Assembly (NCBI GenBank): GCA_043819345.1
Contig: JBDREX010000047.1
Coordinates: 1-58,368 of the forward strand
Length of the DNA stretch: 58,368 nucleotides
Origin: CAYRDK01 sp043819345
GTDB taxonomy: Bacteria; Omnitrophota; Gorgyraeia; Velamenicoccales; Velamenicoccaceae
Direction of reading: 5' to 3'
Below are positions 18,178 to 25,984 of this stretch, piece after piece. The notes below the pieces were generated by a model. That model saw only the letters and a list, made by a program, of their open reading frames with translations, was not told where the DNA came from and made no database searches. The translations under genes were made by a program, and so were the position numbers. Each line of letters begins with the position of its first letter. Positions within the stretch are counted from its first letter, which is position 1.

Positions 18178-19644
18178 TTAATACTCCGGTAACCCTGGAT
18201 AGTAGAGCCTGATAACTTCCTTGGCATCCGCCTCGCCCATCGCGATAATCTCGGCCCAGGAATCCATTTGATAGTCCGTTTCACTGCCTTTTATTTCATT
18301 CCAAACGTTAGCACCCGCTAAAAAAGCATTATACTCCTGATCGATTGTATCTCCCCATGTTGTTTCTCGTTCGGGCATGCCCTGTGTCGGATCATGATCC
18401 CACCAAGCATGCGTTCCCTCATGTGCCAAAAGCGCGGCATGAACCTCAGTAGAACCCTCAAATTGACCCAAATCAAAAGTAATCGTATTAAAAAAAGGGC
18501 TAAACCAGGCGAGTGCTCCTGAAACCCCAGAGCCAAAACCAATCTTTGTGTCATAAAGCGTAATTCGTTCAGCAATTTCAGCACCATTTACCGATGTTGC
18601 CAGAGATGAAAAAGCCGCCGCGGAAGAAACCGCGTACGTTGACGAAGTCGAAGGCGTGGCCGAAGCAATAGGCGAAGAAGAGTAAGAACCAGAGGAATAC
18701 ACAGCATCAACGCGGTAGTAATAGGTCTGGCCATCTATCACATCCGTATCGGAAAAATATGCAGCAGAAACCGGCCAACCACCCATTATTTTTTCAAAAG
18801 GCCCGCTCGAACTATCTTCCGAACGATAAATACTGTAAGAGGCAATGCCTGCTGCAGAACCAACACTCCAACTTAAATTCACAAGTCCTGAATTAGCGAT
18901 TGCTGTTGGTGCCCCGGTAAATATACTGCTAATACCGACTCCCGCACTGGCACCACCCGTTTCTTCTCCGGTTGTACCGCCTGTCGAGCCGCCCGTTCCG
19001 CCCGTTCCGCCCGTTCCGCCTGTTCCGCCTGTTTCGCCTCCACTAGAACCGCCTGAGCTCCCTCCGCTGGAACCGCCTGCACCACCGCCTGCACCACCGC
19101 CAGCGCCGCCGCCTGCACCACCACCTGCGCCGCCGCCAGAACCACCCGTGCCTCCGCCAACAACAACCCCCCCTAAACCACCTCCAACAACGCCAATACT
19201 GCCTGACATTGAAGAAGTACCATAGCTCACATCGCCCGTGCTAGCCATTGCAATGACGATTAAATCATCTTCTGTTGAAACATTCCCCATTTTCTTTGTC
19301 AGGCGTTCGGCTATAGCAACAAAACTTTCCGTCGTAGCATTAACAACTTTATAGGTAAAAGTCTTGTCTTGAATGTCAGCCAATGCCAGCTTTTCATTGA
19401 TCTCAGAAGTATTATCCGCATTCAGATAGGTACCAACATTACTCTTCGTCGCCAATTCAGCTTCTCTGATAGCCCGAAGATTAATTAACGCTTCGCTATT
19501 CTCACTTTTCGCGATCATCTTATAATAATAAGCGAACGCCAAAGCTATAAGAATGGCCACGGCGATGACAACGATGACAATTTCAATAAGAGTAAAGCCG
19601 GATGTGCGTGATTTTCTGAACAATTTAGAAACCAATCTTTTCAT
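18178..19644 (-). CDS. Type IV pilin-like protein fused to FN3 and an HExxH metallopeptidase-like domain
   Basis: A 488-aa secreted or pilus-associated protein. I chose ATG 19644 because it gives a standard prepilin leader (MKRLVSKLFRKSRTSG, then FTLIE) with cleavage after Gly16 and Glu at mature position 5. Then follow the hydrophobic pilin helix and a short globular pilin part to about residue 160. A Gly/Ser-rich linker covers about 165-255, an FN3-like domain about 255-345, and the C-terminal domain about 370-488 has HEGTH at 408-412. Glu437 (in DQEYNAF) is a plausible third zinc ligand, as in gluzincins. No ribosome-binding site was found; an extended -10 directly before the ATG suggests a leaderless mRNA. 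Display of a protease on a type IV filament is an inference. Confidence 0.85.
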   Translation of the reverse strand: MKRLVSKLFRKSRTSGFTLIEIVIVVIAVAILIALAFAYYYKMIAKSENSEALINLRAIREAELATKSNVGTYLNADNTSEINEKLALADIQDKTFTYKVVNATTESFVAIAERLTKKMGNVSTEDDLIVIAMASTGDVSYGTSSMSGSIGVVGGGLGGVVVGGGTGGSGGGAGGGAGGGAGGGAGGGAGGSSGGSSGGSSGGETGGTGGTGGTGGTGGSTGGTTGEETGGASAGVGISSIFTGAPTAIANSGLVNLSWSVGSAAGIASYSIYRSEDSSSGPFEKIMGGWPVSAAYFSDTDVIDGQTYYYRVDAVYSSGSYSSSPIASATPSTSSTYAVSSAAAFSSLATSVNGAEIAERITLYDTKIGFGSGVSGALAWFSPFFNTITFDLGQFEGSTEVHAALLAHEGTHAWWDHDPTQGMPERETTWGDTIDQEYNAFLAGANVWNEIKGSETDYQMDSWAEIIAMGEADAKEVIRLYYPGLPEY

Positions 19645-19650
19645 AGTAAA

Positions 19651-19659
19651 ATTATAGCA
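19651..19659 (-). promoter_or_regulatory. Extended -10 promoter directly before the pilin-peptidase start codon
   Basis: TGCTATAAT on the minus strand (19659-19651) is a perfect extended -10. A start seven bases downstream falls on the A of ATG 19644, so the transcript would be leaderless. This agrees with the lack of a Shine-Dalgarno sequence. No good -35 is present. Confidence 0.45.
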
Positions 19660-19699
19660 TAAAATACACTTTTTATCTAACCCCCGGCCAAAAGCCGCC

Positions 19700-20983
19700 C
19701 TATGGCCTTTTTTGCCATACAAATCTTTCTTTCGGTACATTAAAATAACCTATTCTCTGGGTTAAATCAAGTTTTTTTACCTGCTTTATAAGCGCCAAAA
19801 TCCCTAAAGGCTCCCCCTTGATAACCGGCATTTTCGCCAGTAAATAAGCTGGATCAATGCTCAAATTACGTAACTGAAGAAGGTCGCAATAGCCTTTTTT
19901 CAGAAAACAAATCAAACGCTTAACCTCTGAGGAGTTATCTGTCAATCCCGGAAAAGTCAAAAGGTTCAGCGATACAAATAAGCCGCTCTTTTTTGCTATT
20001 GCCACAGATGCCAGAACATCGCAATGCCCATATCGGCTGGGCCGATAATAAGCCTCATATGTTTTCTCATCAAAACTATTCAAACTAATACGCACGCTAT
20101 CCAAACCAGCCTTTGCTAATTCCTCAAGGTGTGCCGGATGAAAACCATTTGTATTTAAATGAATTGTCCCCTTGCGGGTCCTTTGCCTTATCAACCTAAT
20201 AGCGTCCCTGATAACCGAAAACTGTAAAAGCGGTTCACCCTCACACCCTTGCCCAAAGCTAACAATGCCTTCACGAGCGCCTCTCAGATGCACTAAAGCA
20301 ATTTCAACAATTTCTTCAACGGAAGGAACAAAACGAATACGCTCATGTGAAGCCTCTAAGCAATCCGAATCCTGAGAAGAGATGCAGCCCAAACACTTTG
20401 CGTTACAGGCCGGAGATACAGGTAGTGGAGCCTCCCATCGGCCTAAAAAGAGATTTTGGGCATTACGGCAATGGTATGTTAAAGCACAATAACCAAGATG
20501 CTTTATCAACCTATTCTTTGGAAATTTTTTCAAAAACAAACCGGCCTGTTTTTTTATGAGTGCTTCGCACTGATAATAGAAAGGCATTTGCCGCCGCATA
20601 GAATCAACCTTGGCGGCACAAACGCAAAACCGGCCTTTCTTCCAGCCGACCGCCGTATATGGCCATAGAGGCAATATTAAATCTTTTTTTCTTTTCAAGG
20701 CTGCTGGAAGATATAGGCGCGTATAGCCCGGAACCATAAAAGCGGATACAGCAAAAACTTTCCTGCCGCCAAACTCTTCTACACATACTTCGCCATTGGC
20801 CTCCTGATCAAAGCCTATTCCAACATGATGCGGCATAAAAAAAAGCGTACTACCTTTTGGCAGGTTAACAAGTTCTTCTGGAGCAGGTTGACGATAGGCG
20901 ACTCCGTCAAAACCCAAAAGTTTTAAAGTAGGATGGACGAAAATTTGACCCTTGCCATCTGAGAGGACTAATTGGGCGCTCAT
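19700..20983 (-). CDS. Radical SAM protein, substrate unknown
   Basis: A 427-aa protein with the radical SAM cluster motif CNAKCLGC (Cys193, Cys197, Cys200). It is preceded by an unusual N-terminal region of about 185 residues with scattered cysteines (FCVCAAK, YCALTYHCRN). The core continues with FGQGCEGEPLLQ and LNTNGFHP, normal for the SAM-binding half of the barrel. Its start overlaps the end of the pseudouridine synthase gene by 4 nt, so the two are coupled. It resembles uncharacterised family members that often carry such an N-terminal region; the reaction is unknown. Confidence 0.8.
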   Translation of the reverse strand: MSAQLVLSDGKGQIFVHPTLKLLGFDGVAYRQPAPEELVNLPKGSTLFFMPHHVGIGFDQEANGEVCVEEFGGRKVFAVSAFMVPGYTRLYLPAALKRKKDLILPLWPYTAVGWKKGRFCVCAAKVDSMRRQMPFYYQCEALIKKQAGLFLKKFPKNRLIKHLGYCALTYHCRNAQNLFLGRWEAPLPVSPACNAKCLGCISSQDSDCLEASHERIRFVPSVEEIVEIALVHLRGAREGIVSFGQGCEGEPLLQFSVIRDAIRLIRQRTRKGTIHLNTNGFHPAHLEELAKAGLDSVRISLNSFDEKTYEAYYRPSRYGHCDVLASVAIAKKSGLFVSLNLLTFPGLTDNSSEVKRLICFLKKGYCDLLQLRNLSIDPAYLLAKMPVIKGEPLGILALIKQVKKLDLTQRIGYFNVPKERFVWQKRP

Positions 20984-21696
20984 GCGGATAACACTCGTTT
21001 AAGGCCTATTAGATGATAAAGCTGTGCCACTTCTTTCTGTTCCAGAAACCGCCATGAGCCAACTTTTAAACCTTTTAAACTTAAAGGCCCCTGACGCAGG
21101 CGGCATAAATCAACAACCTTATAGCCTCTGGCAGAAAACATGCGGCGGATTTGACGTTTTCTACCCTCATGGATAGTGATCTCAAGCTTTAGCACACCGC
21201 TTTTTGAAATCACACAAGGTGCCGTTTTTTTCCCCTCCAACATAACACCTTTTTCTAAAATATCTTTATCACAGGGTAAAAGTTTTTTATCTAAAACAAC
21301 CTCGTAAATTTTGTCCACTTCAAATGAAGGATGCATCAAGCGGTAGCTCAGATCACCATCGTTGGTCAAAAGAAGAAGGCCAGTCGTGTCTTTATCAAGC
21401 CTTCCAACAGGAAAAAGGTATTTGAGATTCTTTGGCATGAAGTCCAAAACCGTCTTTTCAGCAAACTTGTCGGCAACACTTGTGACAACACCTTTTGGTT
21501 TATTTAAAAGGACATAGACGTGTTTTTTTAATATAACAGGTTTACCATCAAGGGTGATCTGATCGGTATCACAAACAGAAAATGACGGCTCAGTAACTTT
21601 TTTCGCGTTGACACTGACACGGCCAAGCTTGATAAAGTCTAAAGCTTTACGGCGGGAACAAGCCCCGGTGCGGGAAAGATAAATCAAAAGACGCAT
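20980..21696 (-). CDS. RsuA/RluB-family pseudouridine synthase
   Basis: Isomerises a uridine in rRNA (16S for RsuA, 23S for RluB/E/F). I use ATG 21696, which gives the family-typical start MRLLIYLSRTGACSRR; an in-frame ATG ten codons upstream overlaps the previous gene. An S4 domain covers residues 1-50. The catalytic motif GRLDKDTTGLLLLTNDG contains Asp101, and HEGRKRQIRRM is the conserved RNA-binding motif near residue 195. Length and domain order are normal. It lies 13 nt behind the response regulator gene. Confidence 0.9.
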   Translation of the reverse strand: MRLLIYLSRTGACSRRKALDFIKLGRVSVNAKKVTEPSFSVCDTDQITLDGKPVILKKHVYVLLNKPKGVVTSVADKFAEKTVLDFMPKNLKYLFPVGRLDKDTTGLLLLTNDGDLSYRLMHPSFEVDKIYEVVLDKKLLPCDKDILEKGVMLEGKKTAPCVISKSGVLKLEITIHEGRKRQIRRMFSARGYKVVDLCRLRQGPLSLKGLKVGSWRFLEQKEVAQLYHLIGLKRVLSA

Positions 21697-21709
21697 ATTA
21701 TGACAATGC

Positions 21710-22099
21710 CTAGATGGATGCTCCAATATGCTGCTTCACTAAAGAAAGAATCTCTTCTGGCTTGCAAGGTTTAGCCACAATACAACGATTAGCTATTAAA
21801 TCGCCTATCGCCATCTGCTCTGATTTAGTAAAGACACTCGTTAAAAAGACGATCGGGATATTCTTTGTTGCCGGGTTCTGCAAGAGCTCAACCGCTACAT
21901 CAGACCCATCAACATCCGGAAGCATTAAATCTAAAATAATTAAATGGGGGATATTTTCTTTAGCAAGTTTTAGCCCATCAGTCCCATTACTGGCAACACT
22001 CACGATATAACCATTGCGGGACAGAAAAAAAGACAGGGAATCAAGAACATCCTGTTCATCATCAACGAGAAGAATACTTTTTCCTTGTTGCTGTGACAT
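21710..22099 (-). CDS. Stand-alone response regulator receiver domain (CheY-like)
   Basis: A receiver domain of about 129 residues with no output domain. With the start at ATG 22099 (a GGGGGTGG ribosome-binding site at good distance; ATG 22108 sits too close), the acidic pocket is Asp13-Asp14. The phosphoacceptor is Asp57 (in LIILDLMLP), the switch Thr87 and the conserved Lys110 (AKPCKP). No histidine kinase gene is nearby, so its partner is unknown. It leads a tight run with the pseudouridine synthase and radical SAM genes. Confidence 0.9.
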   Translation of the reverse strand: MSQQQGKSILLVDDEQDVLDSLSFFLSRNGYIVSVASNGTDGLKLAKENIPHLIILDLMLPDVDGSDVAVELLQNPATKNIPIVFLTSVFTKSEQMAIGDLIANRCIVAKPCKPEEILSLVKQHIGASI

Positions 22100-22150
22100 T
22101 TCATCCACCCCCCTTCTTTTTTCCTAGTATAACACAATCCCCATAATAGT

Positions 22151-22936
22151 CTAGAGGAGAACGTTTCCACTTACTTTGGTCTTATTTTCAATTCTTTTTA
22201 GGCGTTCCCGCATCACAGATCGCGTACTCAAGGTCTCAAAAACCCTTCCGCCAGGCCCAATAGATGTTTCCAGTAATAGCAAAGCACGCGCAAGGCTATC
22301 CGGATCATATCCAGCCGATCGCAAATATTCTACAGCCAAGTTATCAGCTAAAAACTCCTCGTTTTGGCCATACCCCTTAGATAGAGCTTCAAAAACCAGG
22401 CCTCTAAAACGTGGCAACTCCTCCTCCAGCCGCGGATCCCTCTGGCCTAAAGCAAAAAAAACCAATCCCGCCAGCACATTATAGCCTAGATCTGCCCGCA
22501 TCTTCGTTAATGCGTGATGGGCCACAACATGAGCAACTTCGTGAGCGACAATAGCCGCCAGCTCTGCTTCATCCATCTTTTCAAAAATCCCTCTATAGAT
22601 ATAAACATAACCGCCAGGCAAAGCAAATGCGTTTAAATCAGGGCTATCCAAAATCGCAAAATGATAAACAATATCTCGTCGGCCACAAGCCTGGGCAATC
22701 CTTTGGCCAACTTTGTTGATAAAAAACTGCTGCGCCGGATTACGCCATAATGGATATTCTTTTTTTATCAGCTCTTCAGCCATGGCGCGGCCGATTTGGA
22801 CTTCCTGAAAACTGTCAATCGCGATTTCTTCTTCTTGAGGATAAACAGTCAGATTCTTAGGCGTCACACAACCGGCAATCATTATAGCCGTGCAAAAGAA
22901 TAGGATACTTTTCAAAATATAATTGGTGGTAAACAT
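22151..22936 (-). CDS. M48-family metalloprotease, lipoprotein
   Basis: A 261-aa envelope zinc protease. A lipoprotein signal ends IAGC (Cys23). The zinc motif HEVAH is at 132-136 (AIVAHEVAHVVAHH), and the third ligand glutamate is in NEEFLADNLAVEYL. LPGGYVYIYRG is also typical of the BepA/YfgC/LoiP group, which degrades or assists misassembled outer-membrane proteins. No TPR tail is present, so it is the short LoiP-like form. The presence of an outer membrane fits the TPS system in this window. Confidence 0.92.
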   Translation of the reverse strand: MFTTNYILKSILFFCTAIMIAGCVTPKNLTVYPQEEEIAIDSFQEVQIGRAMAEELIKKEYPLWRNPAQQFFINKVGQRIAQACGRRDIVYHFAILDSPDLNAFALPGGYVYIYRGIFEKMDEAELAAIVAHEVAHVVAHHALTKMRADLGYNVLAGLVFFALGQRDPRLEEELPRFRGLVFEALSKGYGQNEEFLADNLAVEYLRSAGYDPDSLARALLLLETSIGPGGRVFETLSTRSVMRERLKRIENKTKVSGNVLL

Positions 22937-23004
22937 AGCACAATATCATTTCAGAATACAGGGCATTGAATTAAAAGCTCAGCTCTTAGAAGCCACCGAC
23001 AAGC

Positions 23005-23055
23005 TGTCATTGCGGGCGACCGAAGGAAGCGAAGCAATCTCTATGATTGCTTCCT
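23005..23055. repeat. Dispersed REP-like element (TGTCATTGCGGGCGACCGAA type)
   Basis: A TGTCATTGCG start, GCGACCGAAGGAAGCGAAGC and an AATCTC end, followed by an inverted copy of the last part (GAAGCAATC at 23031-23039, GATTGCTTC at 23045-23053). Elements with almost this wording are scattered through many uncultivated bacterial genomes. It lies in the gap behind the M48 gene. Confidence 0.6.
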
Positions 23056-23128
23056 TGCTGCCACTCCCCGCAACAGCAATAATGAGATTATTCCCGAAAA
23101 ATAAACTATTACAATTATTGATTTTATT

Positions 23129-23151
23129 GTACCCGGTTCCCTGCACCCTGG
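23129..23151. repeat. Word-like intergenic repeat (family iv copy 1)
   Basis: A short GTACCCGGTTCCCTGCACCC run just after the thioesterase stop codon. It shares wording with the longer element at 43876-43974. Confidence 0.4.
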
Positions 23152-23160
23152 TTGCTGCCT

Positions 23161-23562
23161 TTATTTTAATAGCTCCCTGATTCTCTCTGGTATTTTCTTG
23201 GGTTTAATATTTTCATCGATCAGGACGTGCGTCGTATAACCTTCGCACAATAAAAGATGGTCTTTTTTACGGTAAATATGGTAAGAAAATTTCAGGCTGG
23301 AATTTTTCACATCTTCGGGCCAGGCCTCAACCAGGACGATGTCGCCGTAACGAGCTGGCGCCTTATAACGGCAGTGCGATTCAACAACCGCCATGAATAA
23401 ACCCTGTTTTTCAACTTCTAAATAATCATAACCATGCGCGGAAAAATATTCCGTCCGCGCCACCTCAAACCACACAAGATAATTGGCATAGTAAACAATG
23501 CCCATCTTATCCGTTTCGGCATATCTGACTTTTATTTCCGTTATATGTGATTTCCCTTTCAC
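23161..23562 (-). CDS. YbgC/4HBT-family acyl-CoA thioesterase
   Basis: Hot-dog fold thioesterase, 133 aa when started at GTG 23562. That start has AAGGAG nine nt upstream and gives the normal family length; the longer frame has no such site. The active-site segment VRYAETDKMGIVYYANYL carries the catalytic Asp. YbgC-type enzymes hydrolyse short-chain or hydroxybenzoyl CoA/ACP thioesters and are often found near envelope (Tol-Pal) genes. Here the neighbour downstream is the M48 lipoprotein protease gene. Substrate is not predictable from the sequence. Confidence 0.9.
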   Translation of the reverse strand: MKGKSHITEIKVRYAETDKMGIVYYANYLVWFEVARTEYFSAHGYDYLEVEKQGLFMAVVESHCRYKAPARYGDIVLVEAWPEDVKNSSLKFSYHIYRKKDHLLLCEGYTTHVLIDENIKPKKIPERIRELLK

Positions 23563-23816
23563 GTTTCTTTTCTCCTTCTTCCAAAAATAGTAAATTTTTC
23601 TCTCAAAACACAGCGTCATTATAGATAAGTTAAGGACACGGGTCAAGAGGCCCACAACCTAAAATAAAGATATTGAAAATCCCAATAGAATTGGTAACAT
23701 GGAACCAGATGAAATTCGGGTACAACAAAACAATCAACCGGACTTTTTCCGCCGCCATTCGGGCATCGGCAAAACCTCTGAATTTCGATACTATGTTTAA
23801 AAATTGAAAGGCAAAA

Positions 23817-24302
23817 ATGAAAAAATATTTTATAATTCATCTTACTGCATCTCTATTAGGAATAGCTCTCCTATCAACAGCTTATTGCCAACCGATTAAA
23901 TCAAACATAAACAAAATAGAATTTACATTCGATAGCGGAGGAGAATATCATAGCGAAGGTTTTGGCGCATGGCGCATCAGACTATCTGATCAAAAGGTTA
24001 CTATAACCCATAGCATTAGGGGAAAAATACTTTTAAAGAGCCAACACAACTTAAGCCTACTAGAAAATAATAAATTATGGGCTCTTGTTGAAAACATGGA
24101 TTTACCTTCACTAAAATCATCTGCAAGAGAAAAAATCCCATCCGAGGTTACATACACCTTCTTTTATAAAAAAAATGAGAAAGAATATGAAATATCAATT
24201 TGGATAAATGATGCCTCCAAGATAAAAGAAATAAAGGAATTTGTTTTATTCGTAAAAAAATTAATACAAACAAAAACTGGCAAAGAACCAGTTATAGAAT
24301 AA
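23817..24302 (+). CDS. Secreted protein of unknown function
   Basis: A 161-aa protein with a clear signal peptide (MKKYFIIHLTASLLGIALL, cleavage near AYCQ). The mature part is AT-rich coding sequence with alternating strands (IEFTFDSGGEYHSEGFGAW) and a charged C-terminal helix. I do not recognise a family. GAAAGG lies 7 nt before the ATG. It is the first gene of a short plus-strand islet whose composition is clearly more AT-rich than the surrounding minus-strand genes, which suggests later acquisition. Confidence 0.6.
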   Translation: MKKYFIIHLTASLLGIALLSTAYCQPIKSNINKIEFTFDSGGEYHSEGFGAWRIRLSDQKVTITHSIRGKILLKSQHNLSLLENNKLWALVENMDLPSLKSSAREKIPSEVTYTFFYKKNEKEYEISIWINDASKIKEIKEFVLFVKKLIQTKTGKEPVIE

Positions 24303-24389
24303 AAAACATAACAATTCACTAGACTGTTCCCGCTGCCTTCCGCCGTCAGCTAGCAGCAGGTAAACTTAAATGCTATATAGAAGAATAAA

Positions 24390-24755
24390 ATGAAAACAAA
24401 AATATTTTGTATCCTTTTGTTAACACTATTTGTTTTTCCTTCTCTCCTCTTTGCGAAAAGAGCTAGTATTGAATACCCAAATAAGATAATAATCAAAAAT
24501 ATAGAATATATAGCATCATATGAAACTGGAAATCTGTTCCAAAAAGCTTATATCGAAGCAAAAAATATTGAAACTGACGAAATTATTTGGAAGAAAGAAA
24601 TTTATCAAATACCATTGAATCCAATTATGGAACAAGATATTCAATGGGTAATGATCACAAAAATTGAAATGAAAGACAACAAACTGTTGATTTCTAACGA
24701 AAATGAACAAAATTACTTATTAGATTTAGAAACATTAGAAATTGAAAAACAATAA
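24390..24755 (+). CDS. Secreted small protein of unknown function
   Basis: A 121-aa protein with a signal peptide (residues 1-22, ending LLFAK). The mature part is mostly beta-like, with YIEAKNIETDEIIWKKEIYQ and a repeated IEMKDNKLLISNENE pattern, resembling one blade of a PQQ-like propeller. No motif assigns a function. It belongs to the plus-strand islet and is separated from the previous gene by 87 nt containing a GC-richer insert. Confidence 0.55.
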   Translation: MKTKIFCILLLTLFVFPSLLFAKRASIEYPNKIIIKNIEYIASYETGNLFQKAYIEAKNIETDEIIWKKEIYQIPLNPIMEQDIQWVMITKIEMKDNKLLISNENEQNYLLDLETLEIEKQ

Positions 24756-24785
24756 ATTTCGTCCTTTAAAAGTTAGATTATAATA

Positions 24786-25476
24786 ATGAATGCTTATTTA
24801 AAATTTTCAAAAATATCGGCTATTGCCTGTTTTGTTGCATGCATCGGAGATTTCCTTGTAGTAATTATTTTAGGGTGCTTTTATCCGGAATATGATCATT
24901 TATAAATTGTAATGAGTGAACTACAAACAGCAAAAAATCCAATTGCTTTTTTGATATCTGCATGGTGGATAATTTATGGAATTTTAATTATTGTTTTTGG
25001 AATAGGATTTGGAAAAACGCTGAATCTAAAAAAAACTCTAACTAAGCTATCCATGGCTCTCATTATTCTTTTTGGAATTGGGGCAGGAATTGGATCGGGA
25101 ATTTTCCCTTATTCCCCAACCACACAAGATGCTACAATTTCAGGAAGGATTCACGATATTTCTGGCAGCATAGGATTTATCGCTATTTTATTTCTACCAA
25201 TAATATCTTTAAAGCTATTTTTAAGCAAAAAAAATTAAAGGCATACTCAAGTTATCAATTATTGTTCAAATTACAGGCATAATTTTCCTTGTTTTTTTTA
25301 TTATTTCCGAAAGTTCAATTTATGAGGATAGCATGCTAGGATATCCTGGTTTATGGCAAAGATTATTTCTATTAAATTATTATGTTTATTTTTTAACAAT
25401 ATCCTACGCCGTACTACTAAAAAGTCATAATAAATCTAACAATTCAATCAATCAGGCCTTACCGCCACCATTTTAA
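24786..25476 (+). pseudogene. DUF998-type membrane protein gene broken by a stop codon and a frameshift
   Basis: The frame from ATG 24786 encodes a first membrane helix and FYPEYDHL, then hits TAA at 24903. The same frame continues at once with IVMSELQTAKNPIAF, which fits the DUF998 pattern of a YPxY segment followed by a SELG-like segment. It runs to a second stop at 25238 behind an A8 tract (25227-25234). Removing one A restores a frame through IIFLVFF, GYPGLWQRLFLLNY to TAA 25474, the usual C-terminal part of this family. Two independent lesions argue for a pseudogene; the A8 slip alone could be a sequencing error or phase variation. A 108-aa piece (24912-25238) may still be translated. 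Confidence 0.7.
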
Positions 25477-25518
25477 TTTCAGCAAAACCGCTGATTATAA
25501 TCGTTATATGAGGATAAA

Positions 25519-25953
25519 ATGAAAAAAAATTTAATAACTTTACTCGTGTTAATGTTTCTATGCAGTTGTAATTCAAAAATAACAATGAAGCCCAATCAGC
25601 AAGATAGTTTAGAATTTTCAAAAAGTGCCTCAGGCGATGAAAATGAATATACAGGAAAAACCGCAAAAGAACAGCTTAATAACGCCAGGAGACAGAATGA
25701 GACAATAGAGCAGTATTTTACCCAAATTAAATTTGCTGCCTCTCCAACCATATCAATCAGATATTGTAATAAAATCTTATCGTTAGACCCTGCAAATAAG
25801 GCAGCTTTTTATGAAAGAGGGAAAAGTTATTCACATGCGGCAATATTAGAGGCCAGAACGGATACAGAAAAAAAAGAATATATCAAAAAGGCTGAAAAAG
25901 ATTTTAAGATGGCAAAAAAGCTAGGATATAAGAGCGAAGAAGAAACAAAATAA
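25519..25953 (+). CDS. Lipoprotein with a TPR-like segment
   Basis: A 144-aa protein with a type II signal peptide and lipobox FLCSC (Cys near residue 17). The C-terminal half (SIRYCNKILSLDPANKAAFYERG, in pieces) looks like one or two TPR-type helices and ends in a lysine-rich helix. Such proteins often act as assembly or scaffolding lipoproteins, but nothing specific can be said. It closes the plus-strand islet and converges on rlmN. A GAGGA ribosome-binding site precedes the ATG. Confidence 0.6.
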   Translation: MKKNLITLLVLMFLCSCNSKITMKPNQQDSLEFSKSASGDENEYTGKTAKEQLNNARRQNETIEQYFTQIKFAASPTISIRYCNKILSLDPANKAAFYERGKSYSHAAILEARTDTEKKEYIKKAEKDFKMAKKLGYKSEEETK

Positions 25954-25984
25954 AAACTATACGGCCTCTCACTTCTTTCTGAAA

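Noticed and set aside
18845..19225. Proline-rich plus-strand frame opposite the pilin gene
   Set aside because: It is the complement of the Gly/Ser linker codons. No ribosome-binding site, and the minus-strand frame has clear pilin, FN3 and peptidase parts.
23643..23840. Minus-strand frame of 65 codons in the gap before the plus-strand islet
   Set aside because: No ribosome-binding site or family match. The GC-richer stretch 23675-23775 may be a remnant of something, but nothing can be supported.
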